Assembly: GCA_015350385.1 (NCBI GenBank)
Contig: WNKI01000003.1
Span: 1,521,730-1,585,729 of the forward strand
Source of the DNA: Aculops lycopersici
Taxonomy: Eukaryota; Arthropoda; Arachnida; Trombidiformes; Eriophyidae
Length of the DNA: 64,000 nucleotides
Direction: 5' to 3'
In this document: positions 32,227-42,948 of the stretch, piece by piece
How the letters are laid out: each line of letters opens with the position of its first letter
How positions within the stretch are numbered: the first letter of the stretch is position 1
The notes under the pieces: generated by a model
Database searches by the model: none
What the model was told of the DNA's origin: nothing
The model's input: only the letters and a program-made list of their open reading frames with translations
Translations under genes and position numbers: made by a program

Positions 32227-33627
32227 CTAATAACAAGAGGACGAGCTTTTGTTCGAAGATTCCTTGCGTTTACGTTTCTTCTTGCCTGAACTTGCCTGAC
32301 CAGAGTCCTCGCTTTCAGACTGTTGGCACGACGAACAGCTGCAGGTGGAGCCTGAGGATGAACTTGAGGAGGATGATCCACTTGAACTATCAGAGGTGAC
32401 GCCAATAGGTATACTTGTATCTACCTTCTTCGTCAACTCGTATAAATCTGGCCTGTGAACTTTCAACTCCTCTAGCCATTTTTTGGATAATTTCGGCCGA
32501 CTCCTCACTGTCTTGTGCCAAACAATTGGAAAGTTGGAAGTGCTAACAAAGTTTTGAGTTACAGCTACCGTATCTGTCATATTCATAACAACGTGCCACC
32601 ATCCAGATGGAACAAAAACAATCTCGCCTGGTCGCTGGAGCACCTCAATAGGTTTGAATTGCGATGGCCACGAGGGTACCTGGGTTCGGGGGTATATAAT
32701 ATCAAACCATTGGGCGGCCTCGGTGCTTTGCTTTCCACCTTCTATGGGACTGAGTTTAAGCAACTCTTTCGGAGCATTGTTGGGAAATAGACACCATCTC
32801 TTATATCCGACTAGAAGCGCGTTCCAGGCACTGGTTCCCAATGGATCAATATGGATACCGGTCCCAGATCTGGCGCCACCAATAACGATCCACCTGTAGG
32901 GTGGCCGTCTGTTCTCACTGGTATATTTGAATAAGTCTTCCTGAAAATACTTGGGCAGTTTATAATCTTCGAGTAATTTTCGCTTCCGTTTGTGCTGTGA
33001 AATTAGTTTGGTATATTTATACTAATGGTCAGTCTAGAGAATTTCATAACCTACATAAAGCTCTCCAAGTTGTAACTAAATCCACTTACCTCACCGAAAC
33101 TACCATCAAATATATATAATGGACTATCATCTGAGTTGGACCTCATGTAATGTATAAAGTATTTCATTTTCATCATAACATTGAAACCAAAATCGTCTTC
33201 TCCACACTTGAACCTCTCATTGCGGTAATGTTTTGGTAGTGCATCTATTGTCCATCTATCTTTAGCTGGCCAAGAATTAGTGATGTTAGTTATCACAACT
33301 GGTTTGAGGGGTCTCTCAAAGTTTTCAATAAAGTGCTCACAAGATACGGATTCACCATCGATTCTTTGCAAAAAATCTCTTTGAGCTAGTGGCTCTAGCC
33401 TCAAGTCCAATCTTCTGGCGAGATCAAAGCTCTTCCATTGGTCAATATCACCGGCAATAAGTAGCTCTACATCGCGGGATTTAGACAAGAGAATTGTTAG
33501 TAAACATACATGGTCAACTGACGATGAATATAAATCTAACGACTCGTAACTTACCGGGACGAGCCTTTGCTTTCGCCTTTGCAATTCTTTTCTCGGCCCG
33601 CTTGAGGCTGAAACTATGCTGGCTCAT
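32227..33627 (-). CDS. JMJD6: Jumonji-domain lysyl hydroxylase JMJD6
   Basis: Three exons are inferred: 33627-33555, 33466-33090 and 32994-32227, with introns of 88 and 95 bases. Donors are GTAAGT and reading phase is kept, giving 405 residues (human about 403). The first exon encodes [20 protein letters not shown], a basic start as in JMJD6. The second has [13 protein letters not shown] and [14 protein letters not shown]. The third has the JmjC core: [15 protein letters not shown] gives iron ligands H198 and D200, and [10 protein letters not shown] gives H284. [15 protein letters not shown] and a Ser-rich tail (about 345-365) followed by KKKRKRK also fit. The enzyme uses iron and 2-oxoglutarate to hydroxylate lysines of splicing proteins in the nucleus. 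All visible catalytic residues are intact. Confidence 0.95.
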
Positions 33628-34915
33628 ATTTATCACGACACCTTAATTCTAAATCTAGCTGTTGATGAATGAAGATTTACAGCCTTCATTAATTTCATGT
33701 AAACATTGAAGAACAGGAATAAAGATAATATGCGTTTTTATAATATTGAACTCTAATTGCAAACTCCCTCACTCATTGCCGAAATTCAAGAAGTAAACAA
33801 GAGCACATGACATCATTGCTTCCATCTCTCACAAGAAGCCGCTTGCAAACTGAACTAGTCATCGCAGAGCGTTTACGCTATTGGTTGTATCATGATTCTC
33901 TGAAGATTTTAAATGGATCTTAGAGAAGATTCAAATTCAAGTGATTGGTAAAATTTTGTTTGTCATATCAGGTGTAAAAACATCATTGACAATAAAGCAC
34001 AAATAATAGTAGCTTCGCCGGTTTTCGGACTAACCTAAAGCGCGCGCTGTGCGGGGTAGGTAATGGTGTGTTCTCATCGAGCAGCGAGATGGTCGTTAGG
34101 GGTGAAACATTTATCATTGAGTAATTTAGTCTTGCTTATTATAATAATAATGAAACGTTTAGAATTCTTGTCACCAAATTGATGGACCACTGACAATCTT
34201 CAACGCGTACCGCTCTCTACCAAAGATCCGTTGCCGGATCTTTGGCCGCGGACGGAAATGATACCACAGTTTACCCCAACAAGAATGCCGATCGGTCCAC
34301 ATCCGTGGGGTGACATATATGGTCCAAATCTAATATGGCCGCGATCTTCGCCGGCGCGTCGATGAGTTTCAGATAGATTGTCAGTACATGAGCCGAAAGC
34401 ATTAATCGATGGACTGGCAAAGCCCAAGTTATCTGTTGACTCGATTTACAACAGTAGCGATAGGCGCGGTACATGAAGCAAGCTAGCGACCGGAGGCGCG
34501 AGTCTACCACACGCGTTCATCCCCACTTGTTTCTGTTGTCAGGTTGGCTTGATTTCTACTACTTGTTGCCACCGTTTTACTCTAGACTACCGCTTAGTGG
34601 CCATCGATTTGGCCACCCGTTTGGATCTCGCGTCGATTGGTAGAGATGGTATTGTTAATTTTGGCACAGGCAGCAACCACTTATCATCCATCTTGTATTC
34701 TGTAGCTTCCTTATTGACTCACTCGTCTGCCGGCCCGTGAATTTCACCTTCGACTTTGCCACTGCTTCACTTGACATAAATTTCAAATCGACAAATCAAA
34801 ATATTGTGTCACAATCAACCCATCAGCTCAGAAAGATCAAAGCCTCTCTCTCGCGACCTAATACAAATTTCTCGAAGTATTCAAGATACCAAATAGAATA
34901 GATTACAGCAACAAG
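33628..34915. other. Intergenic region, JMJD6 / NEK divergent promoters
   Basis: About 1.3 kb. Apart from the decayed BAX/BAK-like segment at 34209-34400, nothing was recognised. Open frames on both strands at 34200-34740 overlap that segment out of frame and are not supported. Confidence 0.4.
34209..34400 (+). pseudogene. Decayed fragment of a BAX/BAK-like first exon
   Basis: This segment aligns by eye with 36886-37085 of the intact gene. It shares ACCGCTCTCTACCA, GGAAATGATAC, ACAGTTTACC and CGGTCCACATCCGT in the same order and spacing. It then continues through the BH3 region: in one frame TATGGCCGCGATCTTCGCC reads YGRDLRR, followed by a hydrophobic/acidic VDEF, against YGREFRRLAEEF in the intact gene. 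The two halves are in different frames and a TAA stands immediately before the BH3 part, so the copy cannot encode the protein as it stands. The divergence suggests an old partial duplication. No matching second exon was found downstream. Confidence 0.7.
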
Positions 34916-36061
34916 ATGAGCGAGAAGCCAAGATTCTTGCTTGAGGAGGTGATCGGACGGGGCCAATTTGGGAACGTCTGGAAGGCTAAGTGGCTGAATG
35001 CACCACTAGAACCAACATCTAGCTCCAATAACAACCAAAACCACCAACAGATGAATCAAAATTATCATCATTTCAACCAGAGACCGGCTTCTGTTGATCA
35101 GAATCAAATTGGTCGCATGAATGAGCTAGCAAGAAATGGAAGCGATTTCCAACAAACCCACCACCAAAACCACCGTCTCTCTTATCACCAGCAGCAGCAA
35201 CAACAACCACAGGTAGTCAAGCAGGACAAGTATGTTGCTGTAAAAAGGATTAAATTTTACGACATTCCCAACAGTAGAGAGCGAGCCGCTTGCCTGAAGG
35301 AGGTAAAATTGTTGCAGGAATTGAAGCATCCAAACATAATTGATTATAAGATTTCATTTATTGAGCAGAACGAGCTATTCATTGTGCTCGAGTTGGCAGA
35401 TGGTGGCGACTTGTCCAAGTTGATCAAATTATTTCAAAAGCGCAAGACCCTGATACCTGAACGATCAATTCTCAAGTATTTCACTCAAGTTTGCTCGGCC
35501 ATTGAATATATTCATTCAAAGAGGATTTTGCATCGAGACATAAAGCCTGCAAATATATTCATGACTCATGATGGAGTTGTAAAGTTAGGCGACTTTGGCT
35601 TAGGTAGATTCTTCAGTCAGAATACCCAACAAGCACTCACCTTGCTTGGCACCTTCTATTACATGTCACCTGAGCGAATCCAGGAAAGCGGCTATAGTTT
35701 TAGCTCGGACGTTTGGTCTCTGGGTTGTGTTCTCTACGAGCTAATCACCCTGCATTCGCCATTTAGTATCGTAAACAATCAGGAACAGGTTAAACAAAAT
35801 CAGACTCCACAAGATAACAACAACAACCAGGAGCAACATCAACAGAATCCTCACAATTTGCACTGGCTCTTTGATCGCATCATAAGGGCGGAGTATCCAA
35901 GTTTGAATAAGCTTGAGTATTCTGGAGTGAGTTCCCGATTGCGACAACTGGCAACAGATTGCTTGGTTCCGGATCCCAACTCGCGTCCCCAAATGGGATA
36001 CATTTGCGAAGTGGTTAACGAGATCCACTATAAGCTGCAGGTAGCACCAACAGGTGTCTAG
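34916..36061 (+). CDS. NEK6/NEK7-type serine/threonine kinase
   Basis: A 381-residue single-exon protein that is almost only kinase domain, as in NEK6/7. Motifs in order: GRGQFGNV (Gly loop, about 14-21), VAVKRIKFYD (Lys110), RERAACLKEVKLLQ, ELADGGDLSKLI, ILHRDIKPANIF, KLGDFGLGRFF, LLGTFYYMSPER and SDVWSLGCVLYEL. The NEK6/7 phrases GDLS, IPERS and GRFF are conserved. Odd features: about 75 residues rich in Gln, Asn and His are inserted between the Gly loop and the catalytic Lys (about 28-103), a second Gln/Asn insert follows the HSPF segment, and GTPYYM is GTFYYM. The activation-loop Ser of NEK7 is replaced by Thr. NEK7 relatives act in spindle assembly and, in vertebrates, inflammasome activation. 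Probably active, since all catalytic residues are present. Confidence 0.9.
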   Translation: MSEKPRFLLEEVIGRGQFGNVWKAKWLNAPLEPTSSSNNNQNHQQMNQNYHHFNQRPASVDQNQIGRMNELARNGSDFQQTHHQNHRLSYHQQQQQQPQVVKQDKYVAVKRIKFYDIPNSRERAACLKEVKLLQELKHPNIIDYKISFIEQNELFIVLELADGGDLSKLIKLFQKRKTLIPERSILKYFTQVCSAIEYIHSKRILHRDIKPANIFMTHDGVVKLGDFGLGRFFSQNTQQALTLLGTFYYMSPERIQESGYSFSSDVWSLGCVLYELITLHSPFSIVNNQEQVKQNQTPQDNNNNQEQHQQNPHNLHWLFDRIIRAEYPSLNKLEYSGVSSRLRQLATDCLVPDPNSRPQMGYICEVVNEIHYKLQVAPTGV

Positions 36062-36615
36062 AGTCGAGTGAATGATGTAATTAAAGTTACCTGTATGCTA
36101 AAATATTTCAGTTGAGATCTTCGCCTGAGCTTCGACTGTTTACTCTCTTGTAAATTCTCAAGATGCTTGCGAGTCACAACAAACACTGTAAAGCGATGAT
36201 TTATCTTTTTAGCTGCAAAGTTACATCACGATTCGGGTAAGATTTTGATTGAATGTTGATTAGAACTAAATAATCAGTGATTGATTTGATTTTGTTCGAC
36301 ATCGACGCCAGGTTGAAATCACTAGAGTAGACTAGCATTGGTTTCGCCGATGTGTCAAATTTACCTATGGCGCGTGCTGAATGGGGCTAGCACTAGTTGC
36401 GCCCCCCTCCCGGGACCTCAAAATGACCAGTGAAGGGAAAACCAGTTTCGCGTTCAGGACCTGGTTGAAAATCCAATAATAAGAATAATAACAAAACAAT
36501 CGCAATTCTTGTTCAAGCTGTTGCAACAAAAACACTCTTTATTGGTCTGTTCTGGTCTAAATTTTTGACCATCTATATTTTAGTATACAAAATTGAATAT
36601 TTTATACCCTACAAG
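36062..36615. other. Intergenic region upstream of the BAX/BAK-like gene
   Basis: 554 bases between two plus-strand genes. It holds the kinase 3' UTR and the promoter of the next gene. A C-rich run at 36401-36413 is the only notable feature. Confidence 0.4.
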
Positions 36616-37653
36616 ATGCCAACTATTGCTAAAAAGCCAACTCTGAAGAGTACACAAGCCGTCGGTGCCATATTGTTTCGGCAACTTGCTCGCGAAAGAT
36701 TTCTTGAGGCTGGACTGGATGACCGACTGATCAAAGAAGCTGAAGCAGTTGAGCATGTCGACGATCTGACTGCTGTACTATTAGAAGATGATGATCACGA
36801 CACATCCACCATAAGTAATCAAGGAGACATGAGCCGAGAATCGAGTCACAATTTGGATAACAGTGGTGGTGGTGGCGGCGACAATACCGCTCTCTACCAT
36901 TCGGTTGCCGAATCCTCGATCGCAAACGGAAATGATACAACAGTTTACCATAGCATGAATGCTGGTCGGTCCACATCCGTTGCCGACAGGGTGACATCAA
37001 TGCCATCAATGGCCTCGTATGGACGCGAGTTTCGCCGACTCGCTGAAGAGTTTGAACGGGATCGACTCAGGCAAACTGTTAAGAGCCGTGCCGATCAGGT
37101 AAGTTTTTGCTCCTGCTACGATAGATCGATTCAAATCCATCTGATTGAATTTCTCTATTGGGTAGCCCTATTTTACTTGTTGTTTTTGTGTTGTATTGAT
37201 TCAATAGCATAGATCTATGAACTGTGACTGTCATGTAATCCTTTGCAGTTGAAGAATACTAACAAGCATCATCTAACACAATTTTAATCATCAACTAATC
37301 TCAACTAGGTTAAACTCACCGACATCACAAAGGAGGGTTTCCTGCAGCTACTAGAAGAATTATTCCAGGATAAGATTACTCGCGAACGGATAGTGATCTT
37401 GTTCTTCTTTTGCACCGATGTTGCCCTTCGAGCTGCCTCATTTGCCTCGGAATTGGTGGTTAAATTAATGGGCTGGTCATTTTCATATATAATCAACTCA
37501 GTTTGTGATGTTATTCATAAACTCGGTGGCTGGGACAAAGTATTATTCTACCAGATCCCCTCGCTTCTTATTAGCTGTTGTGCGGCGCTAGCCATATGCT
37601 CCATGATTGTGTACCTGAGAAAGAGTAGTATTCTTGGCTCATCATCAGTATAA
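36616..37653 (+). CDS. Multidomain Bcl-2 family protein, BAX/BAK/BOK type
   Basis: Two exons, 36616-37098 and 37309-37653 (intron 210 bases, phase 0, donor CAG|GTAAGT, acceptor ACTAG|GTT), give 275 residues. The ATG at 36616 is the first in frame. A BH4-like helix (about 14-34, VGAILFRQLARERFLEAG) is followed by an acidic and Gly-rich disordered stretch. BH3 is YGREFRRLAEEFERDRL (about 135-151). BH1 is LLEELFQDKITRERIV then ILFFF (about 175-195), BH2 is IHKLGGWDKVL (about 230-240), and a C-terminal membrane anchor covers about 246-264 with KS after it. BAX/BAK-type proteins oligomerise in the mitochondrial outer membrane to trigger cell death. The BH3 Gly-Asp pair is Ala-Glu here, while the BH1 Arg is kept (TRER). 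A partial decayed copy lies 2.4 kb upstream. Confidence 0.88.
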
Positions 37654-37992
37654 TATATAAATATTGAATGTTTAGTTAGATTCATATAGTCGTAGTTGTC
37701 TTGGTGTATTGTAAATTATAATCCACTATATTTGCCATGATATTGTGGAAGGGCATGGTAGTGATACATGATTTCTCTATGAAGATCATGATTAAAAGTT
37801 CTAATAGATTGATCAGAAGGTGAACTGAAAAAAGTTAGCTCGACCCATCGAGTAAATCATACAATTTTTCCACTTTTATAGGGTTAATAAGTCTCTCAAA
37901 TATCACGAATTTCCTGTGTGTAGTATGTACATAGACAACTAGCGCACAAAATCGATTGCAGTCATTGTTATTTAGCCGATTCTTAAACATAA
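37654..37992. other. 3' UTRs of convergent genes
   Basis: 339 AT-rich bases between the convergent BAX/BAK-like and synaptophysin-family genes. Nothing further was seen. Confidence 0.4.
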
Positions 37993-38721
37993 TTATTGCA
38001 TCATACTAGTGCCTTGAGTTGGCTGTTGTTGTTGCGGAATGTTTGAAGTTTGATATGTTTGCTTCTTGTGCAAGGTTGTCTCCTTAAAGATGTACCAAGT
38101 CGAACCGAGCCAAAGGACTACACAGGTGAATCCACTCACAATTGATACCGTTAGCGACGACCACTTTCCGGGGCTCTGGGCTTGGCAGTTCGCCTCTGTA
38201 TCATGACAGATCGCTAGGTAATCCTTGAAGTAGTGTGGAGCTGTGTAGTGTTTTAGATCCGAAATATTCAGTGCCCATGTGCAAGTGATGATTATCCACA
38301 AGATCGTGAGGAATAAAGTCAAGCATAAGTCGAACATAGGAGCTAGTGGATCGGTCTCGTATCTTGCAGTGTAGATTGAGTAGTAGGTCACCGAGCCGAG
38401 CGCATAGAGAATGCTAACTACGCAAACAAGAACATACAACATTGCGGTGGTTGAAAAATCGATTGGAAATGTGTCGGTGGCTAATATTGTGTCATCAGTG
38501 CAATTGTATGGCGATGATATAACTGTATTGCGTAAATCAAATGGATAGGTGATCTTGTATTCGGCTGTGAAGGAGGACTCATCTGGGCAATCCATGTGCA
38601 AAATGGACATTGTCGAGAACCCAGCCGTGGTCGACCAAGCAAAGATACCAAATATTATTTGCAATAGTCTAATAAAGCCACGAGGCTCCTTGAACAGAAC
38701 TCTAATATTTATTTTGTCCAT
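37993..38721 (-). CDS. Synaptophysin-family vesicle membrane protein
   Basis: A 242-residue single-exon protein with four membrane spans (about 17-40, 93-116, 130-151 and 193-215), the MARVEL layout of synaptophysin, synaptoporin and SYPL1. The N-terminus FKEPRGFIRLLQIIFGIFAW matches the family hallmark [20 protein letters not shown]. The first lumenal loop has YPFDLRN and a Cys pair with an NCT sequon, and the second has paired Cys (LAICHD, ANCQ). The cytosolic tail is short and Gln/Thr-rich without the long Tyr-Gly repeat of vertebrate synaptophysin, so it is nearer to SYPL1 in that respect. Sits in small secretory or synaptic vesicles. Confidence 0.9.
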   Translation of the reverse strand: MDKINIRVLFKEPRGFIRLLQIIFGIFAWSTTAGFSTMSILHMDCPDESSFTAEYKITYPFDLRNTVISSPYNCTDDTILATDTFPIDFSTTAMLYVLVCVVSILYALGSVTYYSIYTARYETDPLAPMFDLCLTLFLTILWIIITCTWALNISDLKHYTAPHYFKDYLAICHDTEANCQAQSPGKWSSLTVSIVSGFTCVVLWLGSTWYIFKETTLHKKQTYQTSNIPQQQQPTQGTSMMQ

Positions 38722-39975
38722 GATGATGGATTCTTCTGAGGTTACGATAATAATAATGGACCAACAGGGCTAAACTAAGTTAAGTTCTTTAACTACAACG
38801 ACTAACAAAGTTTGGTAAGTTTCTCGATACAGCCTCTTTGAATTGGAGTGCTTAGACTCCTAATCTGTAATAAATTTCCAATTCTATAAAATAAATCTAT
38901 ACGTTAGAATGTATCTATTTCACCGCGCACTACAAACAATTGAGAGCTTCGCTGAACTATGGGCTTCAAGCTGGACTTAACACTCAGACAAACCACCAGC
39001 TCGCTTGGTCGAGGGTACATAGCGGCGCATACACTAGATTCCACATGAGCGAAAACCACTGCCGCGCAACCACCACGCGTCAGCTAACTGGGTAGAGACC
39101 TCATTGTGGGAGCACAAATCGTCGCGACAGTCGGACGATAGAGTCGACTTCGAGAGGATAGGTAAGTGGATATCCATTGGCGTATTTAGCAACATGCCAG
39201 TGATTTGCTCGAAACCCACTGCGTCTAGGCGTCAGAGGTCAGAATCGTGCTAATTTACTTAGTAAACCTGAGGAAACAAGCAAAAGTGGAGCTCAACAAG
39301 ACGCGTTTGAGTGCTCTACTCAGCTAGTGGCCTCAAACTTGTGACTCGCTTCCCTGGTCTAGATGCGGCAAAGAGTAGACTTTGGGGATATAGTAAGCTT
39401 TTGCGTCAAAGTTTGACAACGACGACAACAAAGGAGTCGCAAGGGTCTAAGCTTTTTAGTCGGATATATAAGTTAGTTTATTTAGATATACAAATAGCTA
39501 ATTGCCTCCCATGATGCTTATGGAGAAAGTAAAGTGGTTAACGTTTCTGTGTGTATCACGACGATTGCCACTGTTGGATGCGACACAAATGACTCACTGT
39601 TAAAAAGGCGAAATTTTGTAAACAAACAATTGTGCACGTTTAGCTATTCGGACATCTCGTGATAAAATATACATTTTCTAATCCCCTTATTATATCGATG
39701 GCTGGTCCGTCTGATGAATAGTATATCCACAGCAATAAAGCATAATTATCACACTACCATCCTATATTCGTTTCTAGGAACAAAAGCCATTGATCCCTCC
39801 TCTTATTGTATACAGGTCCATCCCAACCGACCGTCAAAAGTTCAATTTTCACAAGATAAAATAGCCTAAAAGGCTGATTTGTATGCTCAAAGTTCCTATT
39901 CATTGGAACCTGTTAGTATATATATATATATATATCATTATATCATTTAGATTATCTCCAAACATTTGGGACACT
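38722..39975. other. Divergent promoter region, synaptophysin-like / Rab18-like
   Basis: About 1.25 kb. A GC-richer stretch at 38930-39240 has an open frame on the minus strand (39034-39219) without recognisable homology. An AT dinucleotide run is at 39915-39936, just before the Rab start. No other feature was recognised. Confidence 0.4.
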
Positions 39976-40617
39976 ATGGAGGAGGATAACAAAGTTAATG
40001 TTAAAATCGTCATCATCGGAGAGGCAGGTGTGGGCAAGACGAGTCTTATGTCTAATTTTGTGTCCAATACATTCAGCGATCAAATGCAGCCCACAATTGG
40101 TTGTGATATACAAAATAAATCCATCACCATCGAAGGACAAAAAGTGGATGTTAGATTATGGGATACGGCGGGTTGCGAGCGATTCCAGACAATGCTACCC
40201 CTCTACTACAGAGGATGCCATGGAGCAATTTTGGTTTATGATGTTACAAGAAAGGATACTTTTACAAAGCTAAGAGATTGGCTTCTAGAATTAGAGAATA
40301 ATCTTACAAATGATAATGCAATAGTTATGATTGTTGGAAATAAGATTGATAAAGTGGGCCGCCAGGTAACAAAGGATGAGGGCAACAATTATGCTAAACA
40401 AAGATCAGCATTATTCATAGAAACAAGCGCCAAGACAAGTGAGGGAGTTGCTATAGCATTCGAAGAGCTTCTGATGAAAATTATGCAAACACCCGGCTTA
40501 CTCGATAAAGGAGCAAGGGGTATAAATATAGCGAATAGAGGGAATGAATCAAGTTCATGCAACTGGGCAACGAATGTACTTTCATCAGTATGGGGCGCAC
40601 TCACAGGATCCAACTAA
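39976..40617 (+). CDS. Divergent Rab18-like small GTPase
   Basis: A 213-residue single-exon protein. P-loop GEAGVGKT (15-22), switch I region PTIGCDI, G3 WDTAG (62-66), NKID and ETSAK are present. LPLYYRGCHGAILVYDVTRKDTF, NKIDKVGRQV and AFEELLMKIMQTPGL match Rab18 rather than other Rabs. Rab18 acts on ER and lipid-droplet membranes. Two departures stand out. Position 67, the catalytic Gln of TAGQE in nearly all Rabs, is Cys. The C-terminus ends WGALTGSN and has no CAAX, CC or CXC prenylation motif. A shift into the +1 frame near the end would reach a Cys-Ser-Cys at about 40720-40728, but not at the terminus. The ATG at 39976 is preferred since the frame upstream is AT-repeat derived. Could be a retrocopy with altered function. 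Confidence 0.88.
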   Translation: MEEDNKVNVKIVIIGEAGVGKTSLMSNFVSNTFSDQMQPTIGCDIQNKSITIEGQKVDVRLWDTAGCERFQTMLPLYYRGCHGAILVYDVTRKDTFTKLRDWLLELENNLTNDNAIVMIVGNKIDKVGRQVTKDEGNNYAKQRSALFIETSAKTSEGVAIAFEELLMKIMQTPGLLDKGARGINIANRGNESSSCNWATNVLSSVWGALTGSN

Positions 40618-40743
40618 CGAGTGGCATCAACATTATCAAGGAATCAAATCTAGCGTCAACACTATTAAACAGAGTTTTCCTCATGAGAATGAACATGTCC
40701 AAAGGAACCTCAAACATTGTAGTTGCCTAGTGCTATTATTTGT

Positions 40744-41961
40744 CTAATATTCTTCAAGGTCTTCAACAAACTTTTTCATTGTTTCTAAATATGGTTCCAT
40801 GGACTTCCGCGAAAGATTGTCTAAGTTAGGCACAAGTTCCGGGTCGAATGAGTCGATATGATCGATGTCTATTGGGACACAAACTTTACCTGTCTTGGGG
40901 TGAATACAGAACGGAAGTTTCAACAGATGGTTCATACCTTTAGTCACAGCTGCATCGAGACGGGGGTAACAGTGCTGTAGTTTAACTTCCTCGATAAAGC
41001 GACAAATTTTGTTACGCTTGTTGACAGTTCTCACATGGTTAGCTATAAGTTCCATTTGTTTCCAGCAAGCGGCAGATGATTTAACTAGCTTGCATTTGGT
41101 CAACTCTGACGCTAGGTACGACTGCTCTGGTGGAGCTAAATCTATAACGTTCTGGACTAGATGTTCATTAGCCAGAAAATCTTGCTTGTTAATCATTAAA
41201 TCCTCGAAAGACTCATCTATTACTTCAAGCGATTTCCTAATCATAGGATGCACTCCAATAGTTGGTGGTAGGGTTACTCGCTTGACCATTTGTAGGCCGC
41301 CAGTGACAACAGTCAGATAGTCTGCTACAGCTTTTCTTGCATCTTGGCTCAATCTTCGAGCCTTCCTATCGCAAACCCAACAATGAAAACCTCTTCTACC
41401 TGAGAATACAAATAATATCTTCTTGAACGCAAACTCTTCAGTCATGATACGCTTCAATATTTTAGCTCCGATAGCCATGAAAGGCCAACATTTGTTGCAA
41501 ATAGCAGATTCTTTGCAACAATTCCTAACATCATCATAGTCCGAGATATCGATGTCGAACACGAGCTCGTGCTCTTGAGGTTTGTAATCATTTGGGTAAC
41601 TGCGAGCTAACTTGGGATTCATGTTGTATATGGCACCGACATCAATTTTGATAGGCTGCCTTTTCTCGAGTGTATCTCTAAATACATGGGCATTATCAAT
41701 AGATTGGTAGCGGCAGTATATTCCACCTTGAAGTGTATAGGAGAACTCTCGAAACCTAAGTGCATTTGGACCAGCTATTAGAATGTTATGTGTTGTGGGT
41801 CGAGTTGTTAATTATTGCCTCACTGATGGATCAATGACAGGTGAAGTACTCAAGAGGGTAGATTACTTACAATCTTTGTAACTGAACCATTTGCAGAGCA
41901 GCTCACAGGGAAAATCTTTCTTGTAATAATCAAGCAACTTCTCATTAAAATCCACCGTCAT
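40744..41961 (-). CDS. PRIM1: DNA primase small (catalytic) subunit
   Basis: Two exons, 41961-41871 and 41774-40744, with a 96-base intron (donor GTAAGT, acceptor AATAG, phase 1), give 373 residues. Catalytic aspartates lie in ELVFDIDISDYDDVRNCC (D104 and D106), followed by the zinc ligands in CCKESAICNKCW. SGRRGFHCWVCD, HPMIRKSLEVI, PRLDAAVTKGMNHLLK and PFCIHPKTGKVCVPID match PRIM1 strongly. The protein makes RNA primers within the polymerase alpha-primase complex in the nucleus. Exon 1 encodes the N-terminal helix (NEKLLDYYKKDFPCELL). The C-terminal charged tail of vertebrate PRIM1 is shorter here. The gene converges on the Rab18-like gene and diverges from LSM1. Confidence 0.95.
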
Positions 41962-42519
41962 CTTGAATATTTATATGATAATAATCAAAGTAAAATGATT
42001 ATGTTGAATATTGAATCAAAACAATTAATTCAATTTGTCAAATGGCTTCCATAACCACATGTTGCGTGTAAAGGCGCCTAAAAGTTTCTTTGTTGTGTTG
42101 TGTTACGCCGTTTCCTTGCGGTGCGCATCTCGTTGACGCCCATCTACCCGACTTAAGCGCCTTCCCGACGACCCGAAGCTGTATATAAACTCAACACACA
42201 AATAAAGCACCGAATATAGTCTTGCTATTCCCAGTCGATTCCTAGTCTCTAATCTCAACTTTATTTTGTGCCACCGAAGTCACTGTGTACGCAATCTTCC
42301 CTTTATTTTGTCCCCGCGGGCCGCGGCATAACAATATAAAAATCCGCGCGTCGAGGATACGCCATGTGCAACTAAGAAGTTTCAACGTGCAACCACCGAA
42401 TCTCCACGGATTAATATCCACATCGAGAATTGAAATCAATACGCTGTAAACAGCGTGATCCTTATATACAACATCGTTATTTGTAGCATCATTATTATAA
42501 TTGGAACAATAACATTGAC
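41962..42519. other. Divergent promoter region of PRIM1 and LSM1
   Basis: 558 bases shared by two housekeeping genes. An open frame on the minus strand (42242-42661) overlaps LSM1 and has no support. No TATA box suited to either gene was recognised. Confidence 0.4.
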
Positions 42520-42948
42520 ATGTCTCAAACCAGACCACTTTCGGGCAAGTACTTGCCCGGTTTCGCAAGCTTATTGGAGCAAATAGATAAGAGAGTACTA
42601 GTCCTACTGAGAGATGGAAGAAGTTTGTTCGGTATCCTGCGGAGCATTGACCAATTTGCAAATTTAGTATTACATCTAACTGTTGAAAGAATATATATAG
42701 GTAATGAATATGGAGAAATTGAAAGAGGTGTATTCTTGATCCGGGGAGAAAACGTTGTATTATGTGGCGAGGTTGACGAGGATAAGGATGATCATTTGGT
42801 GGGTCTCACCAAGGTCCCAATAGAAGTGATACTGGCCAGTCAGGCTCGCGAGGTGGAGGAGAAGAGCAATAGAGACAAGCTCAAACTAAAGGCTTTACAG
42901 GAGAGGGGTATGCTGATGCATGCCGACGGTCTGGCCGACGACATTTGA
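42520..42948 (+). CDS. LSM1: U6 snRNA-associated Sm-like protein LSM1
   Basis: A 142-residue single-exon protein. The Sm1 motif VLVLLRDGRSLFGILRSIDQ and the Sm2 motif GVFLIRGENVVLCGEV are clear. FANLVLHLTVERI between them is diagnostic of LSM1. The C-terminal helix KLKLKALQERGML also matches LSM1 rather than LSM8. LSM1 marks the cytoplasmic Lsm1-7 ring, which binds the 3' ends of deadenylated mRNAs with Pat1 and promotes decapping in P-bodies. Length is near the family norm of about 133, with about nine extra N-terminal residues. Confidence 0.96.
   Translation: MSQTRPLSGKYLPGFASLLEQIDKRVLVLLRDGRSLFGILRSIDQFANLVLHLTVERIYIGNEYGEIERGVFLIRGENVVLCGEVDEDKDDHLVGLTKVPIEVILASQAREVEEKSNRDKLKLKALQERGMLMHADGLADDI

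Noticed and set aside
39034..39219. GC-richer stretch considered as a tRNA or retroelement remnant
   Set aside because: No cloverleaf with matching arms and no B-box at the right place; no reverse transcriptase motif.
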